A DNA stretch of 64,000 bases from positions 248,001 to 312,000 of the forward strand of contig CAWCDI010000003.1 of the NCBI GenBank assembly GCA_963794415.1, in the 5' to 3' direction. Each line of letters begins with the position of its first letter. The first letter of the stretch is position 1. Both the position numbers and the translations under genes were made by a program. The stretch comes from CAVPTL01 sp963794415. GTDB lineage: Bacteria > Actinomycetota > Thermoleophilia > Gaiellales > JAICJC01. Shown here piece after piece: positions 8,647 to 16,538 of the stretch. The notes under the pieces are model-generated. The model did no database searches and was not told the DNA's origin. It saw only the letters and a program-made list of their open reading frames with translations.

Positions 8647-9450
8647 ATGGACGAACGGCCCCCCACCAAAGAGCGGATCCAGCGCGTCGCAAAGGCCCTG
8701 CGCTTTGCGATGGAGGACGGCTACCGCGACGTGATCGTGCTCGGCCACGACGCCGACCACCAGTTCGTGCACCTGGAGGTCACTCCGGGCTTCACGACCG
8801 CCCACGCACCGGCCCGCGATGACTCCGATGCGCTCGTGGCGCTCGGCTGGCGCCGGCCCTCGGGCGAGGACTCGCGCTTCCTGCAGTACCTCTACCCTCA
8901 GCGCCCGCGCGACCTGAAGGCCGTCGCCCGCTGGGTCACCTCCACCCTGGTGGACGGCCTGGGCGCTGAGCCCGACTTCATCATCCTGAACCGCGAGCGC
9001 ACCGACCGCCCGGGCTTCGCGCACAATGAAGCCGTCGCGACCGCCTGGGACTCCCAGCTGGCAGACACGGCCGAGCAGGTGCTCACCGGCGGGCCGTTCG
9101 AGGTGCGCCGCGAGGGCACCCACCTCGACCTGGTCTCCATCCGCCGCCGCCACCTCGCCCAGCTCGGCGTCTCGTTCATCGACGGGACGTTGAGCGTCCA
9201 CGTGCTGCACCTGGTCGAGCCCGGCCCGGCCGTCGTCGCCGCCCACCTCGCCGCCAACGCCGCGATGGGCCACTCGCCGTTCGTCTACGCCGAGCGCAGC
9301 CTCGCCGACGGCCGGCACACGCTGGTGCTCGAATCGAAGGCAAAGGCGCTCGGATTTGCCACCGCGCCTCCCGCCATGGGAGGCATGCTGCGCCACCTGA
9401 TCGAGCCGATGCTCGACGCACACCGGGAGCTTCACGCCTCCAGGAGGTGA
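8647..9450 (+). CDS. TY-Chap-like protein
   Basis: A 267-residue soluble protein from the ATG at 8647. The N-terminal half (DVIVLGHDADHQFVHLEVTP, then LVALGWRRPS, FLQYLYPQRPRDLKAVARWV and STLVDGLGA) follows the order of the TY-Chap domain. This is a YbjN/CesT-like fold common in Actinomycetota and proposed to bind peptides or act as a chaperone. The C-terminal half looks like a second, diverged copy of a similar fold (LGVSFIDGTLSVHVLHLVEP). No enzymatic motif is visible. It stands alone between a divergent gene and the sigma factor gene. Confidence 0.5.
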   Translation: MDERPPTKERIQRVAKALRFAMEDGYRDVIVLGHDADHQFVHLEVTPGFTTAHAPARDDSDALVALGWRRPSGEDSRFLQYLYPQRPRDLKAVARWVTSTLVDGLGAEPDFIILNRERTDRPGFAHNEAVATAWDSQLADTAEQVLTGGPFEVRREGTHLDLVSIRRRHLAQLGVSFIDGTLSVHVLHLVEPGPAVVAAHLAANAAMGHSPFVYAERSLADGRHTLVLESKAKALGFATAPPAMGGMLRHLIEPMLDAHRELHASRR

Positions 9451-9481
9451 CGCGGATGGCCACATGGCCTAGCATCTCCTG

Positions 9482-10069
9482 TTGCAACCCTTGGCACCGC
9501 AGCTCACACATGCCGATCTCCAGCGCCTCTCCGACGCCGACCTGGTGGCGTTTGCCCGTACCCACCTCTCGGACGGCGAGCCCGGGCTCGGCGTGGCCAA
9601 GCACGCGGTGGCCCTCGTCTTCGAGCGACACCGGCAGCTGGTGCGCGGCCTCGCAGCGGTCAAGTGCCCGTTCGATGCCGTGGACGACGTGGAGGCGGCG
9701 GTCTACGAGCGCTTCGTCAAGGTCTGTTACCAGAAGCCCGACCCCATGACGAACCCCGCCGGGATGCTCGTGCAGATGACGAGGTTCGAGATCGCAAACT
9801 TCCACGACCGGCACAGGACCGACCACACCACCCTCGACCACGCCCCCGAGCCGAGCGCCGACGACCCCGCCTACGACGAGGTCACCGAGGCCACCTGGGA
9901 GCAGCTCCTCGCCCCGCTCTCCGAGAAGCACCGCGAGGTGGCGTGGCTGCGCCTCGCCGACGGCCTCACGAGCGCCGAGATCGCCGAGCGCCTGGGCACC
10001 ACGCCGGGCAACGTCGATGTGATGTTCTTCCGGGCGACAAAGACGCTTCGCGGAGTGGCCGAGACCTGA
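9482..10069 (+). CDS. ECF-like RNA polymerase sigma factor
   Basis: A 195-residue protein with sigma-70 region 2-like helices (CPFDAVDDVEAAVYERFVKV, then PAGMLVQMTRFEIANFHDRH) and region 4 (LSEKHREVAWLRLADGLTSA, then EIAERLGTTPGNVDVMFFRA), which would read the -35 element. There is no ATG; an in-frame TAG at 9470 limits the start to a TTG at 9482 or a CTG at 9479. The next gene begins at its stop codon. Together with the XRE-like protein and the ImmA/IrrE protease it forms a three-gene unit. No classic anti-sigma factor is adjacent, so control may come through the two downstream genes. Confidence 0.75.
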   Translation: MQPLAPQLTHADLQRLSDADLVAFARTHLSDGEPGLGVAKHAVALVFERHRQLVRGLAAVKCPFDAVDDVEAAVYERFVKVCYQKPDPMTNPAGMLVQMTRFEIANFHDRHRTDHTTLDHAPEPSADDPAYDEVTEATWEQLLAPLSEKHREVAWLRLADGLTSAEIAERLGTTPGNVDVMFFRATKTLRGVAET

Positions 10070-10668
10070 GTGACACCATCGATCAGAGCTTCAATGCGTT
10101 CGTGGACGCGCACCGCCGCGGCGAGCGCCCCGACCCCGCGCAGGCGATCCACGCCGCCCCCGAGGCTGAGCGCGAGGTGCTCGGCGCGATGATCGCCGCC
10201 TACCTCGCCGCCCACCCCGAGACGGACGTGGCGGAGGACGTCGTCGCCGCCCGGGCAGCGCTCCCGGCGAGCGACCCGCCCGTGGCCTGGCCCGAGCTCC
10301 TCCCCGCCCTCCGCGCCCAGACGCACACCACGCGCGGCACGCTCGTCACCCAGCTCGCGGCCGACCTCGGCTTCCCCGACGACACGCACCAGGTGGAGGA
10401 GCACGTCCACCACCTCGAGACCGGCCAGCTCTCACCCGCGGGCGTCTCGCCCTCGGTCGTGAAGGCGCTCGCGAAGATCCTGGGCGTGACCACGGCGCTC
10501 CTCGAGGCCGGCCAGCAGCTCTCCACCGCCGGCGCACAGGCGCTCCCAGAAAGCGAGATCTACTTCCGCGAGGCGCCGGCCGGAGTGAGGGCACAGGAGC
10601 CACGGCGCATCGAGGAGCCCACCCGAAACCCGCTGGTCGATGCGCTCTTCGGAGTCGAGCGTGGATGA
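10066..10668 (+). CDS. XRE-like helix-turn-helix regulator
   Basis: About 200 residues in the frame directly after the sigma factor gene. The N-terminal part (HRRGERPDPAQAIHAAPEAE) is a helical segment of a kind often seen next to sigma factors and kinases. The central part (TRGTLVTQLAADLGF, then VEEHVHHLETGQLSPAGVSP and VVKALAKILGV) reads as a Cro/XRE-type helix-turn-helix. No ATG or GTG fits; a CTG at 10066, overlapping the sigma stop as CTGA, is the most plausible start, so the start is uncertain. The downstream protease start overlaps its end by eight bases, which fits a regulator and its cleaving protease made together. Confidence 0.55.
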   Translation: MSDTIDQSFNAFVDAHRRGERPDPAQAIHAAPEAEREVLGAMIAAYLAAHPETDVAEDVVAARAALPASDPPVAWPELLPALRAQTHTTRGTLVTQLAADLGFPDDTHQVEEHVHHLETGQLSPAGVSPSVVKALAKILGVTTALLEAGQQLSTAGAQALPESEIYFREAPAGVRAQEPRRIEEPTRNPLVDALFGVERG

Positions 10669-11221
10669 GATCGAGACCGCACGAAACACGCTCGACCGCT
10701 TCACCGAGATCTACGGCGGCGACGCCCCGCCGGTCGACGTCGAGGAGCTGGCCGCAAGCTTCTGCCGCCTGAGGGTGAGGCGCGGCGCCGACCTCTGCCA
10801 GATCGCCGGCGTGCCGGCCAGGACAACGCTGAGCGGCGTGCTCGTGCCGCGCGCCTGGGAGATCTGGGTGCAGCGCGACGAGCCCAGCGAGCGCTGCAGG
10901 TTCACGATCGCCCACGAGATCGGCCACCATCTGCTGCACTCAGACGGCGCCACCGTGATGTGCCGCCCGGTGGACGTCGATCAGGACGACACCCAGACGA
11001 AGGCCCGGGAGCGCGAGGCCAACCGCTTCGCCGCCGAGCTCCTCATGCCCGAGCAGCTGGTGCGTGAGTGGGCCGACCGCGACGGCGCCGACCCCACCGA
11101 GCTCTGCAAGCGGTTTCAGGTCTCCGACGTGGCGATGGCGTTTCGGCTCGTGACCCTTGGGTACCTGCGGGCGCTGCCGGTGGAGATCGAGGCGAAGCAT
11201 CGGGCCTGGCGGGGCGGGTGA
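10661..11221 (+). CDS. ImmA/IrrE family metallo-endopeptidase
   Basis: A 186-residue protein from a GTG at 10661 with a GGAG ribosome site. It carries the zincin motif HEIGHHLLH at about residues 85-93 and the downstream glutamate helix REREANRFAAELLMP typical of COG2856. Members such as IrrE/PprI and ImmA cleave a partner XRE repressor in response to DNA damage or quorum signals. The partner here is probably the preceding XRE-like protein. The C-terminus (CKRFQVSDVAMAFRLVTLGY) matches the usual helical end of the family. No membrane segment, so a cytoplasmic sensor-protease is likely. Confidence 0.85.
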   Translation: MDEIETARNTLDRFTEIYGGDAPPVDVEELAASFCRLRVRRGADLCQIAGVPARTTLSGVLVPRAWEIWVQRDEPSERCRFTIAHEIGHHLLHSDGATVMCRPVDVDQDDTQTKAREREANRFAAELLMPEQLVREWADRDGADPTELCKRFQVSDVAMAFRLVTLGYLRALPVEIEAKHRAWRGG

Positions 11222-11295
11222 ACGAGATCGGCTGGCTGGCCGGCTGGTCCGCTATTCAGATCGTGGGTGGACTCGGCGGCTTCACGCTGATCGCT

Positions 11296-12987
11296 TCACG
11301 GCGCAAGGTAGTCAAGGTCGGCGCCGAGCTCTGGTGGCAACACGTGCTCGGCAAACAGCCGCGCCCAGCCGCGCTCGGGTAGCTCGCGCGGTACGAATGA
11401 CTTTGCCCGCTCTGCCAGCTCCTCCTCGCCCACCATCAGGTCGAGGCGCCCCTCAGCGGCGTCCAGCTCGATGATGTCGCCGTCACGCACCAGCGCAAGC
11501 GGGCCGCCGAGTGCAGCCTCCGGCGAGCAGTGCAGCACCACCGCGCCATACGCCGTCCCGCTCATCCGCGCATCGGAGATGCGCACCATGTCGCGCACGC
11601 CCTCCTGCGCCAGCTTCCGGGGAATCGGCAGCGCGCCGGCCTCCGGCATCCCCGCTCCGACCAAGCCCGCGTTTCGCAGCACCAGTACGTGGTCTGCGGT
11701 CACATCGAGCTCGAGGTCGTTCAGCCGCTCACTCGCCTCTTCCGGCGAGTCGAACACCAGCGCCGGCCCCCGGTGCTTGAGCAGTTCAGGCGTCGCCGCC
11801 CCCGCCTTGATGATCGCCCCGTTGGGCGCGAGCGTGCCACGAAGGACAGCGAGGCTCCCGGGCGGCTTCACGGGATCGTCCAGGGTGCGGATGACCCGCT
11901 CCACACCCTTCGCCGCCTGAGGCGGCAGCGCGGCGTCAACCAACGCACTCAGCGGATGTCCGGACACCCCGACCGTCGTCAGATCGAGGTGATCAGTCAT
12001 CTGCTTCAGCATCGTGGAGACGCCGCCCGCGTAGTGAAAGTCCTCCAGGTACCCGGCACCCGCAGGCTTCAGATCGGCGAGCACCGGCACCTCGGCAGCG
12101 GTTGCGCGAAAGTCGTCCAGCTCGAGCGTTACCCCGGCGCGCCGCGCAATCGCTGTGAGGTGGATGATCGCGTTGGTCGATCCGCCCAGCGCGACCATGC
12201 ACGCCATCGCGTTACGAAACGCAGCCGGCGTCAGGATCGAGCTCGGCTTGATGTTCTCTACCCCGAGCGCTACCGCCCTTCGGCCCGTGGCAACCGCGAG
12301 CCGAAGGCGTTCACCACTCGGGCTTGGCGCAGTGCCCGCCCCCGGCAGCATCATCCCGAGCGTCTCCGATACACAAGCCATCGTCGACGCCGTTCCCATC
12401 ACCATGCACGTGCCGCCCGTCGGGCAGAGCGCACCGCGCAAATCTGCGATCTCGTCATCGTCGTAGATGCCCGCGCGATGCTGGGCCCAGTATGACCGGC
12501 AGTCCGTGCATGCACCCACGCGGCTCCCCCGCCAGGATCCGGTCAGCATCGGCCCGGTCACAACCATGATTGCCGGTATGTCGGCAGAGGCAGCGGCCAT
12601 GAGCTGCGCCGGCACCGTCTTGTCGCAGCCTCCGATCAGCACCACCGCATCCATCGGCTGGGCGCGGATCAGCTCCTCGGTCTCCATGGCCATCAGGTTT
12701 CGAAACATCATGGCCGTCGGCGAGACCAGCGTCTCGCCGAGCGACATCGTCCCGAACACCATCGGCACACCACCGGCCTCAGACACACCGCGCACCACCG
12801 ACCGGATGATCTCGGGCACCAGGCGATGGCACGGCGTGAAGTCTGAGCTCGTGTCCACCACTCCGACGATGGGCCGCTCCAGGTCGTCGCCGTCGAAGCC
12901 CGACGATGCAAGAAACGCGCGGCGCAGGAAGCGGCTGAAATCAGCATCGCCGTAGGACGTCAGACGGGTGTCGAGTGCGTATGGCAT
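11296..12987 (-). CDS. IlvD/Edd family dehydratase (probable sugar-acid dehydratase)
   Basis: A 563-residue member of the dihydroxy-acid / sugar-acid dehydratase family. GGCDKTVPAQLMAAA (Cys near residue 120), GACTDCRSYW (near 160) and CPTGGTCMVMGTASTMAC (near 190) hold the cysteines of the iron-sulfur cluster. SDARMSGTAYGAVVLHCSPE is the conserved C-terminal active-site segment. The context (aldehyde dehydrogenase, DapA-family enzyme, oxidoreductase, sugar-type regulator) points to an aldonate dehydratase forming a 2-keto-3-deoxy acid, not branched-chain amino acid synthesis. It is the last gene of the operon; its ATG overlaps the preceding stop by one base. Confidence 0.85.
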   Translation of the reverse strand: MPYALDTRLTSYGDADFSRFLRRAFLASSGFDGDDLERPIVGVVDTSSDFTPCHRLVPEIIRSVVRGVSEAGGVPMVFGTMSLGETLVSPTAMMFRNLMAMETEELIRAQPMDAVVLIGGCDKTVPAQLMAAASADIPAIMVVTGPMLTGSWRGSRVGACTDCRSYWAQHRAGIYDDDEIADLRGALCPTGGTCMVMGTASTMACVSETLGMMLPGAGTAPSPSGERLRLAVATGRRAVALGVENIKPSSILTPAAFRNAMACMVALGGSTNAIIHLTAIARRAGVTLELDDFRATAAEVPVLADLKPAGAGYLEDFHYAGGVSTMLKQMTDHLDLTTVGVSGHPLSALVDAALPPQAAKGVERVIRTLDDPVKPPGSLAVLRGTLAPNGAIIKAGAATPELLKHRGPALVFDSPEEASERLNDLELDVTADHVLVLRNAGLVGAGMPEAGALPIPRKLAQEGVRDMVRISDARMSGTAYGAVVLHCSPEAALGGPLALVRDGDIIELDAAEGRLDLMVGEEELAERAKSFVPRELPERGWARLFAEHVLPPELGADLDYLAP

Positions 12988-14423
12988 CAGAGAAGCGTGA
13001 AGTTGATGTACTTGGTGACGAGGTAGGCCTCGATGCCCTCGAGCCCGTTCTCGCGGCCGTAGCCGGATTGCTTGATCCCGCCGAACGGCGCCTCGGTGGT
13101 TGCGACCACCATGTTGTTGACTCCGACCACCCCCGTCTCGAGCCCCTCGGCGGCGAGATGAGCGGTACGCAGATCGTTGGTGAACACGTAGCCGGCGAGC
13201 CCGAACGACGTGCTGTTTGCGATCGCGAGGCCCTCTTCTATGGTCGTGAAGGGCACCACCGGCGCGACCGGGCCAAACGGCTCTTCCACCATGATCGCCA
13301 TCGACGGCCGCACATCCGAGAGCACGGTCGGCTCATAGAAGTACCCGCGCTCGAGCCTCTCTGGCTTGCGCCCGCCGGTGAGCGCTGTGGCGCCCTGATC
13401 GACGGCGTCGCCCACAAGCCGCTCGATTGTGTCCAGCCGGCGCTGGTTGGAGAGCGGGCCGAGCGTGCTTGCAGGATCAGTGCCCGGGCCTACCCGCAGC
13501 TCTCCCACCCGCTCGACCATGCCCGCGCTGTACTCGTCGACGAGCGACTCGTGAACGAAGAACCGGCTCGGGGCAACGCATACCTGTCCGGCGTTTCGGA
13601 ACTTTGCAGCGACGGAAAGCTCAACTGCCTTCTCGATGTCGGCGTCCTCGAACACGAGCACCGGCGCGTGGCCGCCAAGCTCCATCGTGACGGCCTTCAC
13701 CCCGTCGGCGCAGAGCCGCAGCACGTGCTGCCCGACTCCCACAGACCCCGTCAGGGTGACCTTCCGGATGACGTCCGACGCGATCAGCTGCGAGCTAATC
13801 GCGCCAGGATCACCCGTGATGATGTTGACCACGCCGGCCGGCACTCCGGCCTCGTCACAGCACTGGGCGATCCAAAACGCGGTGCGCGGCGTCTCCTCTG
13901 CGGGCTTCAGGATGATCGAGCACCCGGCGGCGAGCGCCGGTGCGATCTTCCGCGACGGCAGCACGATCGGGAAGTTCCAGGGGGTGAATGCCGCGACCGG
14001 CCCAACCGGCTGCTTGATGACAGAGAGCCGGCTGGCGCGGGAGTGGCTATCGATCGTCCGCCCGTAGATCCGGCGCGCCTCGTCGGCATACCAGTCGAAC
14101 TGCTCGGCGGCAGCCCGCACCTCGCCGCGTGCCTCCTCGAGCGGCTTCCCCTGCTCCTCGGTGAGCGTCTGGGCGATCTCCTCGGCGTGCTCCAGCATCT
14201 TGATGCCCACCCGCCGGAGCACCGCGCTGCGCGTCCACGCGTCTACCTCACGCCACTCCAGCCAGCCACGCTCGGCGGCGGCAAGCGCGGTCTCGATGTC
14301 GTCGGCGGTGGCGGCCGGCGCAGTCCCGACCACCTGCTCTGTGGCCGGATCGAGGACGTCGATCGTGGCCCCGTCGGAGGCATCTGCCCAGCGGCCGTCG
14401 ATGTACATCTGGTTCGGGGTCAT
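12987..14423 (-). CDS. Aldehyde dehydrogenase (SSADH / ketoglutarate-semialdehyde type)
   Basis: A 478-residue NAD(P)-dependent aldehyde dehydrogenase. Key motifs are FTPWNFPIVLPSRKIAPALA, LTGSVGVGQHV (the Rossmann turn), MELGGHAPVLVF (general base Glu near 248) and GQVCVAPSRFFV (catalytic Cys near 282). Closest in style to succinate-semialdehyde and 2-ketoglutarate-semialdehyde dehydrogenases. With the IlvD and DapA-family genes this suggests oxidation of 2-ketoglutarate semialdehyde to 2-ketoglutarate, the last step of a Weimberg-like route. That substrate is inference from neighbours. It is followed by ilvD with a one-base overlap and lies 12 bases after lacI. Confidence 0.88.
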   Translation of the reverse strand: MTPNQMYIDGRWADASDGATIDVLDPATEQVVGTAPAATADDIETALAAAERGWLEWREVDAWTRSAVLRRVGIKMLEHAEEIAQTLTEEQGKPLEEARGEVRAAAEQFDWYADEARRIYGRTIDSHSRASRLSVIKQPVGPVAAFTPWNFPIVLPSRKIAPALAAGCSIILKPAEETPRTAFWIAQCCDEAGVPAGVVNIITGDPGAISSQLIASDVIRKVTLTGSVGVGQHVLRLCADGVKAVTMELGGHAPVLVFEDADIEKAVELSVAAKFRNAGQVCVAPSRFFVHESLVDEYSAGMVERVGELRVGPGTDPASTLGPLSNQRRLDTIERLVGDAVDQGATALTGGRKPERLERGYFYEPTVLSDVRPSMAIMVEEPFGPVAPVVPFTTIEEGLAIANSTSFGLAGYVFTNDLRTAHLAAEGLETGVVGVNNMVVATTEAPFGGIKQSGYGRENGLEGIEAYLVTKYINFTLL

Positions 14424-14435
14424 CGGTGTGCGTCC

Positions 14436-15479
14436 TTAGCTGATGGAGGGAGGTGGGCTACCGCAGGTGCGGCGGACGACCAGGCTGTGCGGCAGGAGCA
14501 CCGTGCTCGCAGCCGCCCCGGGCGCCTCGATTCGGCGGAGGAGGGCGTCGATCGCCGCTGCCCCGAGGCGGCGGCGCGGCACCCTGACTGTGGTGAGACC
14601 GACCATGCGCGACGACGCCAGCGACATGTCGTCGAACCCGACCACTGCGACGTCCTCTGGCACGCGTAGGCCGCGATCGATGAGCGCGTCGATGGCTCCA
14701 AGCGCCATCAGGTCGTTGCCGCAGATGAACGCCTGAGGCGGCGTAACGGTGCGCCTGCAGATCTCGTCGGCGGCGTCGTATCCGCCCACGCGCGTGAGCT
14801 CACCCACTGCAAGCCGGTTGTCTGCGAGAGCGTGGCCGGCCTTGCGAAGGCCCGCGCGGTACCCATCCAGCCGATGCCTCTGAGCGGATGAGTTCTGGGG
14901 GCCGGCAATGACGGCGACGTCGGTGCGCCCCAGCCCGACGAGATGCTTGATCACGACCTTGCCGGCGGCGATGTCATCGATGCCGACGAAGTCGGTCTCG
15001 ACATCCTCAACGCGTCGGATCACCTGCACGATCGGCACCTTCCGCCGCAGGAGCTCGACGAGCAGGTCGTGATCCTGATCAACCAGCGAGGAGAGCACGA
15101 GCCCGGCGACCTGGTGTTCGAGCAGGAAGTCAAGCGACCCTCCCGGCGGCGCGCCCGGCTCCGCCTGGCTGACGAACACTCCGTAGCCGCCGCCGCTCGC
15201 CGCACGGAGCACTCCCGCCGCGAGCTCGGACGAGAACGGGTTGGCGAGATCCGGCACCATCAGCCCGAAGACCTTCGCCTCGCCGCTTCGAAGGCTCGTG
15301 GCAATGCGGTTGGGCCGGTACTCCAGCTCCTCCGCGGCTTCCAGGATGCGTGCGCGCGTCTCCTCGCTCACTCCGGGTGCGCCGTTCAGAGCGTAGGACA
15401 CCGCTGCCACCGAGACGCCCGCGCGCTCGGCTACATCCACCAGTCTTGCCCTTGAATGCTGTCGTGGACGACGGGTCAC
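14436..15479 (-). CDS. LacI family transcriptional regulator
   Basis: A 347-residue repressor-type protein. The N-terminal HTH (RLVDVAERAGVSVAAVSYAL, then NGAPGVSEETRARILEAAEE and LEYRPNRIATSLRSG) includes the hinge helix. The rest is a periplasmic-binding-protein-like effector domain (VFGLMVPDLANPFSSELAAG, then FICGNDLMALGAIDALIDRG). It probably senses the operon's substrate or an intermediate. The GTG at 15479 follows AAAGG. A palindrome resembling the operator before the operon overlaps the start, so it probably represses itself as well as the whole cluster. The gene lies inside the operon, 39 bases after the oxidoreductase gene. Confidence 0.9.
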   Translation of the reverse strand: MTRRPRQHSRARLVDVAERAGVSVAAVSYALNGAPGVSEETRARILEAAEELEYRPNRIATSLRSGEAKVFGLMVPDLANPFSSELAAGVLRAASGGGYGVFVSQAEPGAPPGGSLDFLLEHQVAGLVLSSLVDQDHDLLVELLRRKVPIVQVIRRVEDVETDFVGIDDIAAGKVVIKHLVGLGRTDVAVIAGPQNSSAQRHRLDGYRAGLRKAGHALADNRLAVGELTRVGGYDAADEICRRTVTPPQAFICGNDLMALGAIDALIDRGLRVPEDVAVVGFDDMSLASSRMVGLTTVRVPRRRLGAAAIDALLRRIEAPGAAASTVLLPHSLVVRRTCGSPPPSIS

Positions 15480-15492
15480 TTAAACCTTTAAC
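15479..15492. promoter_or_regulatory. Candidate LacI-family operator before lacI
   Basis: CTTAAACCTTTAAC, an imperfect palindrome overlapping the GTG start of lacI. It shares its layout with CTTAATCGTTTAAG at 27234-27247, upstream of the first operon gene. Binding here would autoregulate lacI and the two genes after it. Confidence 0.5.
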
Positions 15493-15518
15493 TCGATTGG
15501 CGTGAGTGTACTTGCCGG

Positions 15519-16538
15519 TCATCTGGCCGCAAGCACGTCGGCGACATCGGGCACAGCCTCGGCGACACCGCTCGCCAGCGACGCCTCAGCGGCGATCGAG
15601 ACCAGCACGCTCGCCAGCGCATCCCGCGGAGTACACCGTGGGGGCACCTCGCCGGCGGCCATGGCGACGAAGTGCTCGGCTTGAGCACGGTACGCATCGC
15701 CGAAGCGAGCGGTGGGGCCGTCGTACGGCGTGTTGACCGGCGTGTCGGGCGTGGCGTCGAGAGGAAGAAGCGGCGTGTGCTCGTTGGTGCCGGTCGCGAC
15801 GCTGTCGACGGTGCCGATCACCTCGATGCGGTAGTCCTCACCGCGGCCGTCCTGGCGGCTGCCGGCGATGGCCACCAGCACTCCGTCGGCCATCTCGAGC
15901 GTCACGACGGCGGTGTCCACGTCCCCGAACTGCTCGAGATACCCGAGGTTTCGGATGGTGCCTGCTGCGTACACCGAGCGCACCTCGTGCCCGGTCACCC
16001 AGCGGATGGCGTCGAAGTCGTGGATGAGCTGGTCCCGGAAGAGCCCGCCGGACGACGCCGCGTACGCCTCACCGGGCTCGTCCTTGTCGTGGGACGCAGC
16101 ACGGATGCACATGACGGTGCCGAGCGCACCCTCCTCGAGCAGCTCACGCAGACGCACGTTGCCTGGCTCGAAGCGGCGCATGAGGCCAACCTGCACCACC
16201 GCGCCGGCGTCCTCCACGAGGTTCACGAGGGCCACCGTCTCTTCAAGCGTCTTTGCCAGCGGCTTCTCGCAGAGCGTCGGCTTCCCCGCCGCCACGCATC
16301 GCTCGAGGAGCACGCCGTGCACCGGGGTCGGGGCGGCGATGATGAACGCGTCGGGCTCGGCGGCAAAGGCGCCATCCACATCGGTGGCAGCCGCGACCGC
16401 ACCGATATCTGCGGCAAGCTTCGTCGCCCGCCCGGGATCGGTGTCGGCAACGATGAGCTCGCTCACGCGCTCCTGAAGGGCGAGCTGCGAGCAATGCACA
16501 TGGCCGATGCGCCCGGCGCCCAGCACGGCGATCCTCAT
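15519..16538 (-). CDS. Gfo/Idh/MocA family oxidoreductase (inositol dehydrogenase-like)
   Basis: A 339-residue NAD(P)-dependent dehydrogenase. The N-terminal Rossmann motif is MRIAVLGAGRIGHVHCSQLA, the family motif CEKPLAK holds the catalytic Lys, and SSGGLFRDQLIHDFDAIRW matches the HDFD segment of inositol 2-dehydrogenases. It would oxidise a hydroxyl of a sugar or cyclitol. In this operon it is the candidate first enzyme acting on the imported substrate. Its ATG overlaps the stop of the ATPase gene as ATGA, so the two are translationally coupled. Confidence 0.88.
   Translation of the reverse strand: MRIAVLGAGRIGHVHCSQLALQERVSELIVADTDPGRATKLAADIGAVAAATDVDGAFAAEPDAFIIAAPTPVHGVLLERCVAAGKPTLCEKPLAKTLEETVALVNLVEDAGAVVQVGLMRRFEPGNVRLRELLEEGALGTVMCIRAASHDKDEPGEAYAASSGGLFRDQLIHDFDAIRWVTGHEVRSVYAAGTIRNLGYLEQFGDVDTAVVTLEMADGVLVAIAGSRQDGRGEDYRIEVIGTVDSVATGTNEHTPLLPLDATPDTPVNTPYDGPTARFGDAYRAQAEHFVAMAAGEVPPRCTPRDALASVLVSIAAEASLASGVAEAVPDVADVLAAR

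Noticed and set aside
11218..11382. A 54-codon frame (GTG) with a hydrophobic stretch directly after the ImmA gene.
   Set aside because: It overlaps the end of the dehydratase gene by about 87 bases and has no support beyond coupling to the previous stop.
12975..14669. A 564-codon plus-strand open frame opposite the aldehyde dehydrogenase gene.
   Set aside because: It mirrors a clear enzyme on the other strand, is Arg/His-rich and has no motifs; long antisense frames are expected at this GC content. The same applies to the plus-strand frames at 16970-18532, 20131-21738 and 23222-24391.
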